A stretch of DNA of 64,000 nt from Cyclobacterium amurskyense (GTDB taxonomy: Bacteria; Bacteroidota; Bacteroidia; Cytophagales; Cyclobacteriaceae). Each line of letters starts with the position of its first letter. Within the stretch, counting starts at the first letter, position 1. Location: NCBI RefSeq assembly GCF_001050135.1, contig NZ_CP012040.1, positions 2,701,001-2,765,000 on the forward strand, read 5' to 3'. Made by a program: the position numbers and the translations under genes. Below, piece by piece: positions 44,439 to 53,037 of the stretch. The notes under the pieces are model-generated. The model was not told the origin of the DNA and ran no database searches. It was given only the letters and a program-made list of their open reading frames with translations.

Positions 44439-45671
44439 TTATTCTTTTGTTTCAAAGTCTGGATAAGCATGCATACCATGCTCATTGATGTCAAGACCTT
44501 CAACTTCTTCTTGTTCATCCACTCTAATTCCAACAGTTTTCTTCAAAGCATAGAAAACCAAGAAGCTAAAAGTTATACAAAACGCACCGATGGATACAAT
44601 ACCGATTAGTTGTGATAGTATTTGGGATGTACCTGCAAGGTCACCAAAGATACCTACTGCTAAGGTTCCCCATATACCGCAAACCAAGTGTACTGCAATG
44701 GCTCCAACAGGATCATCAATTTTAATTTTGTCAAATAAGACAACTCCGAATACTACTAGTATACCACCTATAAAACCAATTATTACGGCTTCAGTAGGAG
44801 ACATTAAATCTGCTCCGGCGGTGATACTAACTAGTCCTGCCAATATACCATTCAATACCATTGTGATGTCATAGGCTTTGAATTTTAGGTAAGAGGCCAA
44901 TAATGCTCCGAAAGCACCTGCTGCAGCGGCTAGAGATGTAGTTACAAATACAAGAGATACTGTTCCGGGGTCAGCAGATAATACTGATCCTCCATTAAAA
45001 CCAAACCAGCCAAACCACAATAAAAATACACCGAAGACGGCTAATGGAATGTTGTGTCCAGGTATCGCATTGGTTATACCGTTTTTGTATTTACCAATTC
45101 TTGGGCCTAAAAGATAAGCGCCTATTACAGCTCCCCAACCTCCAACTGAATGGACAATGGTAGAACCTGCAAAGTCATAAAATGGAGTAGAAAGTGCATC
45201 TAGGAACCCACCGCCCCATTTCCACATACCTACAATAGGGTAACAAACACCTACATACAAAAGAGAGAAGAAGATGAATGGTCCAAGTTTAATTCTTTCT
45301 GCAACTGCACCTGAAACAATTGTGGCAGCAGTAGCAGCAAACATGGCTTGAAAAATGAAGTCAGTAAAAAATGTATATCCTTCACTATATGCGCTAGTGT
45401 CCCATCCTTCAGGTAAGCTAAGGCCTAGTCCTGCAAAACCAAAGATTCCTCCGGCGAAAGTTTCACCTGGATACATTAAGTTGAAGCCAATAAATGCATA
45501 AGTCAAAAGCCCTAAAGCTGGGATGATTGTATTCTTAAAAAGAATGTTAACAGTGTTTTTGGCTCTAGTAAGTCCAGCTTCCAGTGCGGCAAAACCTAAA
45601 TGCATGATGAAAACCAACATGGTTGCCACCATTATCCATAGGTTGTTTATGGTAAATAATTCCTGAGTCAT
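44439..45671 (-). CDS. amt: Ammonium transporter (Amt family)
   Basis: Trimeric inner-membrane ammonium channel (410 aa, about 11 helices). Family stretches: MLVFIMHLGFAALEAGLTRAKNTVNILFKN near the start, DFIFQAMFAATAATIVSGAVAER, and the conserved pore histidines in GSTIVHSVGGWGAVIGAYLLGPR and AVHLVCGIWGTLAVG. There is no signal peptide or C-terminal PII fusion. It lies 56 bases downstream of a PII gene, the classical glnK-amt pair in which PII plugs the channel when nitrogen is plentiful. Confidence 0.95.
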   Translation of the reverse strand: MTQELFTINNLWIMVATMLVFIMHLGFAALEAGLTRAKNTVNILFKNTIIPALGLLTYAFIGFNLMYPGETFAGGIFGFAGLGLSLPEGWDTSAYSEGYTFFTDFIFQAMFAATAATIVSGAVAERIKLGPFIFFSLLYVGVCYPIVGMWKWGGGFLDALSTPFYDFAGSTIVHSVGGWGAVIGAYLLGPRIGKYKNGITNAIPGHNIPLAVFGVFLLWFGWFGFNGGSVLSADPGTVSLVFVTTSLAAAAGAFGALLASYLKFKAYDITMVLNGILAGLVSITAGADLMSPTEAVIIGFIGGILVVFGVVLFDKIKIDDPVGAIAVHLVCGIWGTLAVGIFGDLAGTSQILSQLIGIVSIGAFCITFSFLVFYALKKTVGIRVDEQEEVEGLDINEHGMHAYPDFETKE

Positions 45672-45727
45672 TTAATTTATGTTTTAAATAAGATTTTTAA
45701 TCGTTCTTGATTTGAACTGAACAAGGA

Positions 45728-46066
45728 TTACAAGGCATTCTCCCCAGTTTCATCATTTCTAATTCTGTAGGCTTTTTCTACGTCGTAGACAAATATTTTT
45801 CCATCACCTACTTCGCCTGTTCTTCCTTCATTTAGGATACATGCTATTACCTTTTCCTCAAGGTCATCCTGAACTACTATCTCTAGCTTGGTTCTAGGTA
45901 TAAATGTAGGTTCATAGGCTACTCCTCTATAGTGCTGCATTTTTGCATGCTGTAGCCCCATTCCTTTTACTTCATAGAAGGTTAGAAATTTAACCCCTAA
46001 ACCCGAAAGGCATTTGTGAATTTCGTCAAATTTCGAAGTTCTAATTAAAGCTTCAATTTTTTTCAT
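45728..46066 (-). CDS. glnK: PII nitrogen-regulatory protein (GlnK/GlnB type)
   Basis: Small trimeric signal protein (112 aa). N terminus MKKIEALIRTSKFDEIHKCL, T-loop region HAKMQHYRGVAYEPTFIPRTKLEIVV with Tyr at the usual modification site, and the C-terminal GRTGEVGDGKIFVYDVEKAYRIRNDETGENAL matching the PROSITE-type PII signature. It precedes amt on the same strand, so it most likely controls that channel. Named glnK from this context. Confidence 0.94.
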   Translation of the reverse strand: MKKIEALIRTSKFDEIHKCLSGLGVKFLTFYEVKGMGLQHAKMQHYRGVAYEPTFIPRTKLEIVVQDDLEEKVIACILNEGRTGEVGDGKIFVYDVEKAYRIRNDETGENAL

Positions 46067-46438
46067 TTTTATAACAGGATTAATATTTCATTAATAATTA
46101 TAGAATTAAAAAATTTATCTATTGCAAAATTAATAATCAAGATCTTATGAACCAACAAAAATTTATAAAAAAATGATAAAAAACGTCAAAATGGGTAGAA
46201 ATGTAGCTGAAATAAGTAAAACTATCGGTCAAAATCGGTAAAATGGTGTAATATGTACCCAAATAGTTGTAAAATTATGTAAAAACTAAATTCAAAAGGT
46301 TAATAACTAACCATATTGATGGGTCTGGTTAGGTGGTCTATTACCAAATTTTTCGAGAATTTCTCTGATGACATTTTTAAAAAAATTAACTTTGTAGCCA
46401 ATAATTCTTTTAGTAAAGTATCGCCAATAACTATTTTA
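46067..46438. other. Divergent promoter region between glnK-amt and the nucleotidyltransferase
   Basis: AT-rich. Carries a candidate glnK promoter (46125-46160, minus). The right part includes short AATCGGTaAAAtgg-like repeats (46220-46245) of unknown meaning. No RNA gene or terminator recognised. Confidence 0.5.
46125..46160 (-). promoter_or_regulatory. Candidate promoter of glnK-amt
   Basis: On the minus strand, TTGG (46152-46155, within TTTTTGTTGG) and TAATTTTG (46125-46132) fit the TTTG / TAnnTTTG consensus with a spacer of about 20 bases. Transcription would begin about 50 bases before the start codon. Confidence 0.5.
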
Positions 46439-47344
46439 ATGACAATGAAAAAACCAACACTTTTAATTTTGGCTGCTGGAATGGGTAGCAGGTATGGTGG
46501 AGACAAGCAAATCGATGGCTTTGGACCAAATCAGGAGACAATTTTAGAATATTCTATTTTTGATGCAATTCGTTCAGGATTTGGTAAAGTGGTTTTTGTT
46601 GTAAGGCAAGAAATACTTGAAGAAAGTAAAGAGATTTTTATACCGAAATTTGGAGCGCTTATTCAGCTTGAATTTGTTGTTCAATCATTAAAGAATCGAG
46701 TACCTGAAAAATTTCAGGATCCTGAGAGGAAAAAACCTTATGGAACCGCTCATGCCTTGCTTTGTGCAAAGGATGTGATTAATGAACCTTTTGCAGTTAT
46801 AAATGCTGATGATTTCTACGGAGAAGAAGCTTTTCAAGCACTTGGTAGCTTTTTGACTAATGAGGTCAAATCAGATCTTCATTGTATGGTGGGATATGCT
46901 ATAAAAAATGTTTTATCAGAATACGGTACTGTAAGTAGAGGTGTTTGTGATGTTTCACCTGAGGGTTTCCTTACAGGCATGATAGAGCGGACCGCGATTT
47001 CTCAGAAAGAAGATGGTATATTTCATGAAGCAGATGGAGAGAAATTAGAAATTTCAGCAAACAATCCTGTTTCCATGAATTGCTGGGGATTTCATCATTC
47101 GATCTTTGAGGAGACTGAAAGACTTTGGCTTGACTTTTTGGAAGAAAATAAAGGTGAGCTTAAGTCTGAATTTTATATCCCTAAGGTTGCAAACTCTATT
47201 ATTCAAGAGGGTTTAGGAAAAGTAAAAATACTTGATGGAGGAAAAATTTGGTTTGGAGTGACCTATTCTCAAGACAAAGAAATTGTAATGGCAGAATTAA
47301 AAAAACTACACTCTGAGGGAAGTTATCCAGAGAAACTCTGGTAG
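46439..47344 (+). CDS. Sugar-phosphate nucleotidyltransferase-like protein
   Basis: GT-A fold NTP transferase (301 aa). The nucleotide-binding start is LILAAGMGSRYGGDKQIDGFGP, followed by ILEYSIFDAI, PYGTAHALLCAKDVI and FAVINADDFYGEEAFQAL, with the metal-binding ADD. Such proteins make NDP-sugars or similar activated compounds, but the exact sugar is not readable. An upstream start at 46316 adds 41 residues that are unlike the family, so ATG 46439 (or 46445) is preferred. A strong terminator follows. Confidence 0.88.
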   Translation: MTMKKPTLLILAAGMGSRYGGDKQIDGFGPNQETILEYSIFDAIRSGFGKVVFVVRQEILEESKEIFIPKFGALIQLEFVVQSLKNRVPEKFQDPERKKPYGTAHALLCAKDVINEPFAVINADDFYGEEAFQALGSFLTNEVKSDLHCMVGYAIKNVLSEYGTVSRGVCDVSPEGFLTGMIERTAISQKEDGIFHEADGEKLEISANNPVSMNCWGFHHSIFEETERLWLDFLEENKGELKSEFYIPKVANSIIQEGLGKVKILDGGKIWFGVTYSQDKEIVMAELKKLHSEGSYPEKLW

Positions 47345-47405
47345 TGTAATGAAAGCCTTATTTCCTTAAGAAGTGGCTTCAGATGGTATATCCAAGTTAT
47401 TATAA

Positions 47406-47458
47406 ACAGCAGGCAGGTATAAAAGTACCTGCCTGCTGTATTTGCTTTTATTTTTTTA
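47406..47458 (+). terminator. Terminator after the nucleotidyltransferase gene
   Basis: ACAGCAGGCAGGTA (47406-47419) and its exact reverse complement (47426-47439) form a 14-bp stem with loop TAAAAG, followed by T-rich sequence. Confidence 0.88.
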
Positions 47459-47511
47459 TTTAACTTTAGCTTTCTAGATTTTTGTAAAACTAAAAAGTTG
47501 CCTATCGGCCT

Positions 47512-47931
47512 ATGAAAAAGATTGTTTTCTCTCACACTCCAATAGCTTTGGATTTAGGTTTGCTTCTGCTAAGGGTCGGTACCTCTCTAATGTTGGTGTC
47601 GCACGGTTGGTCAAAAGTGATCCATTTTAGTGAGCGACTTAATAGTTTTGCTGATCCGATAGGCTTAGGGCCAGCAGTATCTCTACAATTAGTAATATTT
47701 GCCGAGTTTTTCTGTGCGATTTTTTTAATCTTAGGGTTTATGAGTAGGATTATCTTGATCCCCATGATTATCAATATGGCGGTAATTACTTTTTTCGTGC
47801 ATGCGAACAGTGGGTTTGACAAACAAGAACTACCATTGATTTACCTTCTTGTCTTTATAGTGCTTTTGCTTTTGGGGCCGGGAAAAATATCCTTGGACGG
47901 AAAGATATTAAAAAAGAGAAATCGCTATTGA
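47512..47931 (+). CDS. DoxX-family membrane protein
   Basis: Small inner-membrane protein (139 aa) with four hydrophobic helices. DoxX features: LLLLRVGTSLMLVSHGWSKVIHF near residue 18, then AEFFCAIFLILGFMSRIILIPMIINMAVITFF. Family members occur as subunits of quinol-oxidising complexes or as stress-linked membrane proteins; the role here is unknown. It is convergent with recF, overlapping its 3' end by 7 bases. Confidence 0.88.
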   Translation: MKKIVFSHTPIALDLGLLLLRVGTSLMLVSHGWSKVIHFSERLNSFADPIGLGPAVSLQLVIFAEFFCAIFLILGFMSRIILIPMIINMAVITFFVHANSGFDKQELPLIYLLVFIVLLLLGPGKISLDGKILKKRNRY

Positions 47932-49040
47932 TTAAGTTCTATTTCATTAATCGTATTATTAGAAATTGTGAAAGTGCGAAATTCCGAAGTGATCTGACTA
48001 AGGATCTCTCTGGATCTTTCTGGCCTGGCATCAGTAATAAATAGCTGTCCAAATTCTTTATTGGCAACTGCCGCTATCAAATGGTGAATCCTGGCATCAT
48101 CAAGTTTATCAAAAATATCATCCAATAATAGAAGAGGCTTTGTGCCTTTTATTTCTTTGAAAATATAAAACTGAGCCAGCTTAAGACTGATTAAGAATGA
48201 TTTCTTTTGTCCCTGTGATCCAAATTTTTTGATCTGTTGCTCATCAAAGGTGAAAATGAAGTCATCTTTATGTATACCAAAGCCGGTTCTTTTGAGTATT
48301 AAATCTTTTTTTAAGTTGTTAACAAAGTCCAACTTGAAGTTTCCATTGTCTACTTGGCTTTTGTATTGAATGTCAACCCTTTCTTTAGCACCAGAAATAT
48401 CCGCATAATGCGTATTAAAATGAATCAAAAAATTCTTGAGGAATTGCTGTCTAGTTTGGTAGATCTCATAGGATAATTGGATTAATTGTTCGTCGTAAGG
48501 AGCCAATTGTGACTTGTCATGTATTTTTTCTTCAGCAAAACGCTTTAATAATGCATTCCTTTGTTTTAAATATTGCTGATACCGAATAAGCCTTTGCAGG
48601 TAGTTTTGATCCGCTTGGCAAATCATACTATCAAAGAATTTTCTTCTCTCTTCACTTCCTCCATTGATGATTTCCGTATCATCGGGAGCAATGATCACCA
48701 GAGGAAGAAGGCCTATGTGTTCACTGAGTTTAGTATAGGGCTTGCTATTGACTTCAATTCGTTTTTTTTTGCCTATTTCAAAAAAACAATTGACTCCCAG
48801 CTCTCTTCCTAAGAGATCAAACTCTCCTTTAATAGTGAAAAAATCCTTTTCATGCCTAATATGGTTACTGTCTCCAGGTATAAATGCACTTTTGGTAAGA
48901 CATAAATAATGTATGGCATCCAAAAGATTCGTCTTTCCTGCCCCATTTACTCCAAAAAAACAATTAACACCTTGATCAAAAACCAAATCCAGATTCTGGA
49001 AGTTTTTAAATTGGATTAATTTTAAGTTTTTTAGGTACAT
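47925..49040 (-). CDS. recF: DNA replication and repair protein RecF
   Basis: SMC-like ATPase (371 aa) that binds single/double-strand junctions and helps load RecA at gaps. N terminus LKNLKLIQFKNFQNLDLVF, Walker A FFGVNGAGKTNLLDAIHYL, signature-like FGSQGQKKSFLISLKLAQF, and Walker B PLLLLDDIFDKLDD, all in the right order. Length matches the family. Here recF is not next to dnaA, dnaN or gyrB. It diverges from pdhA. Confidence 0.95.
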   Translation of the reverse strand: MYLKNLKLIQFKNFQNLDLVFDQGVNCFFGVNGAGKTNLLDAIHYLCLTKSAFIPGDSNHIRHEKDFFTIKGEFDLLGRELGVNCFFEIGKKKRIEVNSKPYTKLSEHIGLLPLVIIAPDDTEIINGGSEERRKFFDSMICQADQNYLQRLIRYQQYLKQRNALLKRFAEEKIHDKSQLAPYDEQLIQLSYEIYQTRQQFLKNFLIHFNTHYADISGAKERVDIQYKSQVDNGNFKLDFVNNLKKDLILKRTGFGIHKDDFIFTFDEQQIKKFGSQGQKKSFLISLKLAQFYIFKEIKGTKPLLLLDDIFDKLDDARIHHLIAAVANKEFGQLFITDARPERSREILSQITSEFRTFTISNNTINEIELNQ

Positions 49041-49103
49041 GGCTTATTCACAGGATGTTTTTTACTATTTTCGTAAAAGGTCTCAAAATTGCTTTGATTT
49101 CAT

Positions 49104-49111
49104 TATATTTG
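49104..49111 (+). promoter_or_regulatory. Candidate -7 element for pdhA
   Basis: TATATTTG matches TAnnTTTG and lies 33 bases before the pdhA start codon. The -33 element is unclear. Confidence 0.35.
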
Positions 49112-49144
49112 GGGCCAAAGTTAGCATATTTTATAGAATACGGT

Positions 49145-50167
49145 ATGGCAAAGAAGAGTTCTAGTACAAGTAAATCTAAAGTAAAATATTCCAAAGAGAC
49201 CTATCTGACGTGGTTTGAAAGCATGTTGCTTATGAGGCGTTTTGAAGAAAAAGCAGGACAACTGTATGGCCAACAGAAGATTAGGGGTTTTTGTCACCTA
49301 TATATAGGTCAGGAGGCATGTGCTGCCGGCGCAATCTCTGCACTCGAAAAAGAGGATAAATGGATAACCGCATATAGGTGTCATGCCCAACCATTAGGTT
49401 TAGGTACTGACCCAGGCGCTATCATGGCAGAACTTTTCGGTAAAGCTACCGGAACCACAAAAGGTAAAGGTGGATCCATGCACGTTTTTGATAAATCAAA
49501 AAACTTTGCTGGAGGTCATGCAATTGTAGGTGCTCAAATACCTATGGGATTGGGGCTTGGTTTTGCTGAGAAATACAAAGGCACCAAAAATTTATCCATT
49601 TGTTTTATGGGTGATGGAGCAGTAAGACAAGGGGCATTCCATGAATCCCTTAACTTGGCCATGCTTTACAAAACACCTGTCATTTTCGTGATAGAAAACA
49701 ATGGTTATGCAATGGGTACTTCTGTAAAACGTTCTTCTAATGTAGATGAACTTTACAAATTAGGAGAGTCCTATGACATTCCTTCCTTCCCTGTAGATGC
49801 CATGAATGTGGAAGAAGTTCATGAGGCAGTGAAAGAAGCAGCGGAAAGAGCGAGAAAAGGAGATGGGCCTACATTGTTAGAGTTCAGAACATATAGGTAC
49901 AAAGGACATTCAATGTCTGATCCCCAAAAATACAGAACCAAGGAAGAAGTAGAGGAGTACAAACAAAGGGATCCTATCGAGCAAGTAAGAGGCACGATTA
50001 TGGACAACAATATCCTTACTGAAGATGAAATAAAGGAAATTGAAGCTAAAGTGAAAAAGCAAGTAGCTGAAGCGGTTAAATTTGCTGAAGAATCTCCTTG
50101 GCCTGATGGTGAAGATGCATTCAAAGATGTCTATGTTGAGGATGATTTTCCTTTTGTAAGAGAATAG
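49145..50167 (+). CDS. pdhA: Pyruvate dehydrogenase E1 component, alpha subunit
   Basis: Thiamine-diphosphate enzyme subunit (340 aa) that decarboxylates pyruvate within the pyruvate dehydrogenase complex. ThDP motif GDGAVRQGAFHESLNLAMLYKTPVIFVIENN; substrate and subunit contacts in FCHLYIGQEACAAGAISAL, GKGGSMHVFDKSKNFAGGHAIVGAQIPMGLG and RYKGHSMSDPQKYRTKEEV with the phosphorylation-loop-like region. The beta subunit and E2 are not adjacent downstream, since a terminator follows. ATG 49145 fits the family; an earlier in-frame start at 49055 would add 30 unrelated residues. Confidence 0.94.
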   Translation: MAKKSSSTSKSKVKYSKETYLTWFESMLLMRRFEEKAGQLYGQQKIRGFCHLYIGQEACAAGAISALEKEDKWITAYRCHAQPLGLGTDPGAIMAELFGKATGTTKGKGGSMHVFDKSKNFAGGHAIVGAQIPMGLGLGFAEKYKGTKNLSICFMGDGAVRQGAFHESLNLAMLYKTPVIFVIENNGYAMGTSVKRSSNVDELYKLGESYDIPSFPVDAMNVEEVHEAVKEAAERARKGDGPTLLEFRTYRYKGHSMSDPQKYRTKEEVEEYKQRDPIEQVRGTIMDNNILTEDEIKEIEAKVKKQVAEAVKFAEESPWPDGEDAFKDVYVEDDFPFVRE

Positions 50168-50190
50168 AACGCTGAAATAGAGCAATATTT

Positions 50191-50226
50191 AAAACCATTC
50201 AGAAATTATTCTGAATGGTTTTTTTT
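50191..50226 (+). terminator. Terminator after pdhA
   Basis: AAAACCATTCAGAA and TTCTGAATGGTTTT form a perfect 14-bp stem around ATTA, extending into a run of T. Confidence 0.92.
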
Positions 50227-50276
50227 GTCTCTGATAGTTAGAAGTCAAGTGCCTAATCCGGGTATAATTGGTCTTA

Positions 50277-50897
50277 CTATATTTCTTCAATGGTGCTTTT
50301 TAAAGTTTCCATAGTTGTCCATAAATTTTTTCTAATAATTGGATCTACTATCCACCTAGGCAAGCCTTTTTCTGGAACTGATATAATGTGGTACCGTAGA
50401 AGGCTGTGGTCTCTCTTATCAATGATTTCCCACCTACCTTTTAAACCTGTCATTTGTACTAGGTCTTCTCCTTTTGAAAAAATCCTGCTCTCTTCTGTTC
50501 TAAAGAGTATGGTGCTTCCCTGTTCAGTTTCGATAAGTTGATTGTGTAAATAACATTCTCGATCTGATAAAGGGAATGGAAAGCTGTATCTAATATAGCT
50601 GATCCAGGACTGGTTTTCCGTTGCTTTGATTTTATAATCTAGTGTGTTTTCATTCCACTTTTCACCATATTCTTCCTTAGTTAAGACCTCTAAAATATTT
50701 TTAGTTGGAGCATTGATTTCAATTGTGAATTTTACTTCACGGCTTTTAGTGCCATTTTTCATGGTTATCCATCTTTCATAAAAAGAAATCCCATCCCCTT
50801 TTTTAATCAATTGGAAATCAGAGCCAGAAGTATCCGTAGCTGAAATAAAAAAGAAGGTGAGTATATAAATTGGAATACTAATTAAGAATGCGTTCAT
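50277..50897 (-). CDS. START-like lipid-binding domain protein, exported
   Basis: A 206-aa protein with an N-terminal hydrophobic signal (MNAFLISIPIYILTFFFISA) and a single START/SRPBCC-like domain (about 30-205): ISFYERWITMKNGTKSREVKFTIEINAPTKNILEVLTKEEYGEKWNE, YIRYSFPFPLSDRECYLHN and the final helix GLPRWIVDPIIRKNLWTTMETLKSTIEE. It probably binds a hydrophobic ligand in the periplasm. Start set at 50897; the longer frame to 51050 adds a Met-rich stretch that overlaps the divergent gene's start and does not resemble a signal peptide. Confidence 0.8.
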   Translation of the reverse strand: MNAFLISIPIYILTFFFISATDTSGSDFQLIKKGDGISFYERWITMKNGTKSREVKFTIEINAPTKNILEVLTKEEYGEKWNENTLDYKIKATENQSWISYIRYSFPFPLSDRECYLHNQLIETEQGSTILFRTEESRIFSKGEDLVQMTGLKGRWEIIDKRDHSLLRYHIISVPEKGLPRWIVDPIIRKNLWTTMETLKSTIEEI

Positions 50898-51048
50898 ATG
50901 TGTAGTTGTTATTTTTTTATAGATGCGTCTATTGCTACTAAGACACCCAAAGAAGGATCCACCCTTGCTTAAAAAAAATAATAAATAAGAATAGGGGTAA
51001 AACCCAGTAGTGTTGTCAAACATATGAATCGAAAAAAATGAGAAAATC

Positions 51049-52188
51049 ATGAGAATTTATAACTCGAAAATAAAAACCATAAGTCTATTGTTCTTACTTG
51101 TTTGCTGTACTTTATTCAATAGCTATGCACAAAATGAGCGGCCTGCTCATCTTGGATTTATTTATCCCATTAGTACCAATGGCTTGGATGCGGCTAAATT
51201 TTCCAATAACCTTAGTATTCATGCGCTCGCAGGTCTTTCTGGTGGGGAAAATGGATTGTCAATTTATGGTCTGGCGGGAATGGTTCAGGGCAATGCTACT
51301 GGTTTGCAGGTTGCAGGTCTGTATTCTAAACTGAGAGGAGATTTGACAGGAGTGCAGATTGCAGGCCTTATGAATCAGGCCCAAAATGCAAATAATGGAG
51401 TCCAGATAGCCGGTATTGCTAATTTTTTAGAAAAAGATACCCCTGTACAGATAGCCGGCATTTTAAATAAAGCAAGAAATGTGCAGGGATTCCAAAATGC
51501 TGGAATAGTTAATATTTCAGCCTTAAATAGGGGTGCTCAAATAGCAGGAATAGCCAACCTTACCAAGAAAATTGAAGGTGCTCAAATTGCTGGTATTTTT
51601 AATGAAGCGGAGAATGTTAAAGGTATTCAAATCTCAGGGATTGTTAATAAGGCAAAAAAGGTTGATGGAGTCCAGCTATCTGGTATAGTTAATATTGCAG
51701 AGAGTAGTGACTATCCAATAGGAATTATTAATCTCATAGAAGATGGTGAGATAAGGATAGGGCTATCCTCTGATGAAAATCTAACGACAATGCTAAGCTT
51801 TAAATCTGGAGGTAGAAGATTGTATGGAATTGTCGGTATAGGGTCCAACCTTCAATATGGGAATCTTCCATATGCGTTAGAAGCTGGCTTAGGCTTGAAG
51901 GTGCTTGAAGGTAATCGTTTTCGTCTGGACATAGAGGGCACGAACATGTTCGCTACTAATTTCAAAAAAGGCGGGGAATATACAAGATCGGGAATCAAGG
52001 TGTTACCGGCTTTATTAATTTCGCAAAACCTGCAAATCTTTGCTGGCCCTAGTTTGAATTACACGCATACCAAATATTCTAATGGAAATGATTTGTCTGG
52101 GATGCAATTGTGGAGTCGTGAAAGAAGAGGAGTTTACAAGGCCGTTCACTTAGGTGTTACTGCTGGTGTAAACATTAAAATTAATTAA
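51049..52188 (+). CDS. Secreted repeat protein with about twelve xQ[IV]AG[IL]xN repeats (LA_2272-like)
   Basis: A 379-aa exported protein (signal ...LFNSYAQ). From about residue 54 to 230 it is built of 15-residue units of the form G-x-Q-[IVL]-[AS]-G-[IL]-x-N, for example GVQIAGLMNQAQNANN, GAQIAGIFNEAENVK and GVQLSGIVNIAESSD. A conserved closing segment (YPIGIINLIEDGEIRIGLSSDE...KSGGRRLYGIVGIG) and a beta-rich, probably barrel-like C-terminal part follow. The repeat matches what is annotated as LA_2272 surface repeats in Leptospira. Its paralogue at 54050 carries extra signalling domains. It probably sits in the outer membrane. It lies 259 bases upstream of an ECF sigma gene and may be its target. 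Confidence 0.82.
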   Translation: MRIYNSKIKTISLLFLLVCCTLFNSYAQNERPAHLGFIYPISTNGLDAAKFSNNLSIHALAGLSGGENGLSIYGLAGMVQGNATGLQVAGLYSKLRGDLTGVQIAGLMNQAQNANNGVQIAGIANFLEKDTPVQIAGILNKARNVQGFQNAGIVNISALNRGAQIAGIANLTKKIEGAQIAGIFNEAENVKGIQISGIVNKAKKVDGVQLSGIVNIAESSDYPIGIINLIEDGEIRIGLSSDENLTTMLSFKSGGRRLYGIVGIGSNLQYGNLPYALEAGLGLKVLEGNRFRLDIEGTNMFATNFKKGGEYTRSGIKVLPALLISQNLQIFAGPSLNYTHTKYSNGNDLSGMQLWSRERRGVYKAVHLGVTAGVNIKIN

Positions 52189-52220
52189 TTTGGGACAAGA
52201 TTGACGCAGTTGATTTCTCT

Positions 52221-52301
52221 AAAATTGCAATGCTTCCACTTATTAAAGATCGGGATGGCAAAGAAAAGTCAGGAAATCCTATTGCCTAATCCGGGTTTAT
52301 G
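52221..52301 (+). repeat. Divergent partial copy of the MITE-like repeat (right half)
   Basis: ATTGCAATGCTTCC... and TCAGGAAATCCTATTGCCTAATCCGGGTTTAT resemble the right part of copies 1 and 2 (ATTGCAACACTTCC...GAAATCCTATTACATAATCAGGG). The hairpin centre has been lost. This lies just upstream of the ECF sigma gene. Confidence 0.5.
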
Positions 52302-52446
52302 GATTAAATTACCTTGAACCCGACCTATAATATCTTAAAGTGGCTCCAGTAGAAATCAAGTTTCACAATTATTTTGGCCAAGGTCCAAGGGTATAGTGTG
52401 GGGTAGGTGTCTTATTATTAGAGGAAGGTAAACTTAATGATCAGGA

Positions 52447-53034
52447 TTGGTGACAGAAATTACTAATGTAAATAAGGACTTACCACAGATAGTGGATGAG
52501 CGGGTGTTTGAGGAGGTTTTTAAAAACCACTTTAAATCTCTTTATGGTTATTCGCGTGTGTTGGTTAAAGATGAAGTTGTGGCCGAAGAGGTGGTTCAAA
52601 CCGTTTTTCTTAAACTTTGGGAAAGGAGGGAAGCCGTGGATATCACTACTTCTATCAAAGCCTATCTCTATAAGGCAGTGTATTACGACTCACTAAACTA
52701 TCTCAAGCATGAAAAAGTAAAGATGAAACACAGGGAAAGAAAACAGCATGAATTTGCAGGGGATAGGTCTATAGGAACAGTGGTCGATAACCCCGGAGAG
52801 GAGAAGGAAATTCAAAACAAGTTGAACCAGGCATTACAGGTTCTACCTGAAAAATGTCGAAGGGTGTTTCAGCTAAGTAGATTCGAAGAGCTTAAGTACC
52901 ATGAAATTGCAGACAGATTGGGTATTTCTATAAAAACTGTGGAAGGTCACATGGGCAAGGCCCTAAAAACCTTAAGAGTGGAATTGGCAGAATTTCTGCC
53001 AGTTATTATAATTCTATTGGCAGATAAATTTTAA
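52447..53034 (+). CDS. ECF sigma factor, FecI-like
   Basis: Extracytoplasmic-function sigma factor (195 aa). Region 2: FEEVFKNHFKSLYGYSRVLVKDEVVAEEVVQTVFLKLWERR; region 4: LNQALQVLPEKCRRVFQLSRFEELKYHEIADRLGISIKTVEGHMGKALKTLR, the pattern of the Bacteroidota FecI-like family. There is no ATG in a suitable place: translation starts at TTG 52447 or GTG 52450. Its stop is adjacent to the FecR-like anti-sigma gene, the usual pairing. It likely drives transcription of the repeat proteins in this cassette (inference). Confidence 0.92.
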   Translation: MVTEITNVNKDLPQIVDERVFEEVFKNHFKSLYGYSRVLVKDEVVAEEVVQTVFLKLWERREAVDITTSIKAYLYKAVYYDSLNYLKHEKVKMKHRERKQHEFAGDRSIGTVVDNPGEEKEIQNKLNQALQVLPEKCRRVFQLSRFEELKYHEIADRLGISIKTVEGHMGKALKTLRVELAEFLPVIIILLADKF

Positions 53035-53037
53035 GTG

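Noticed and set aside
50898..51050. N-terminal extension of the START-like gene
   Set aside because: It overlaps the start of the divergent repeat-protein gene and does not look like part of the domain or a signal peptide.
51049..51738. The 15-residue protein repeats as a DNA tandem repeat or CRISPR-like array
   Set aside because: Repeats are conserved at protein level only; the DNA units vary too much and have no spacer structure.
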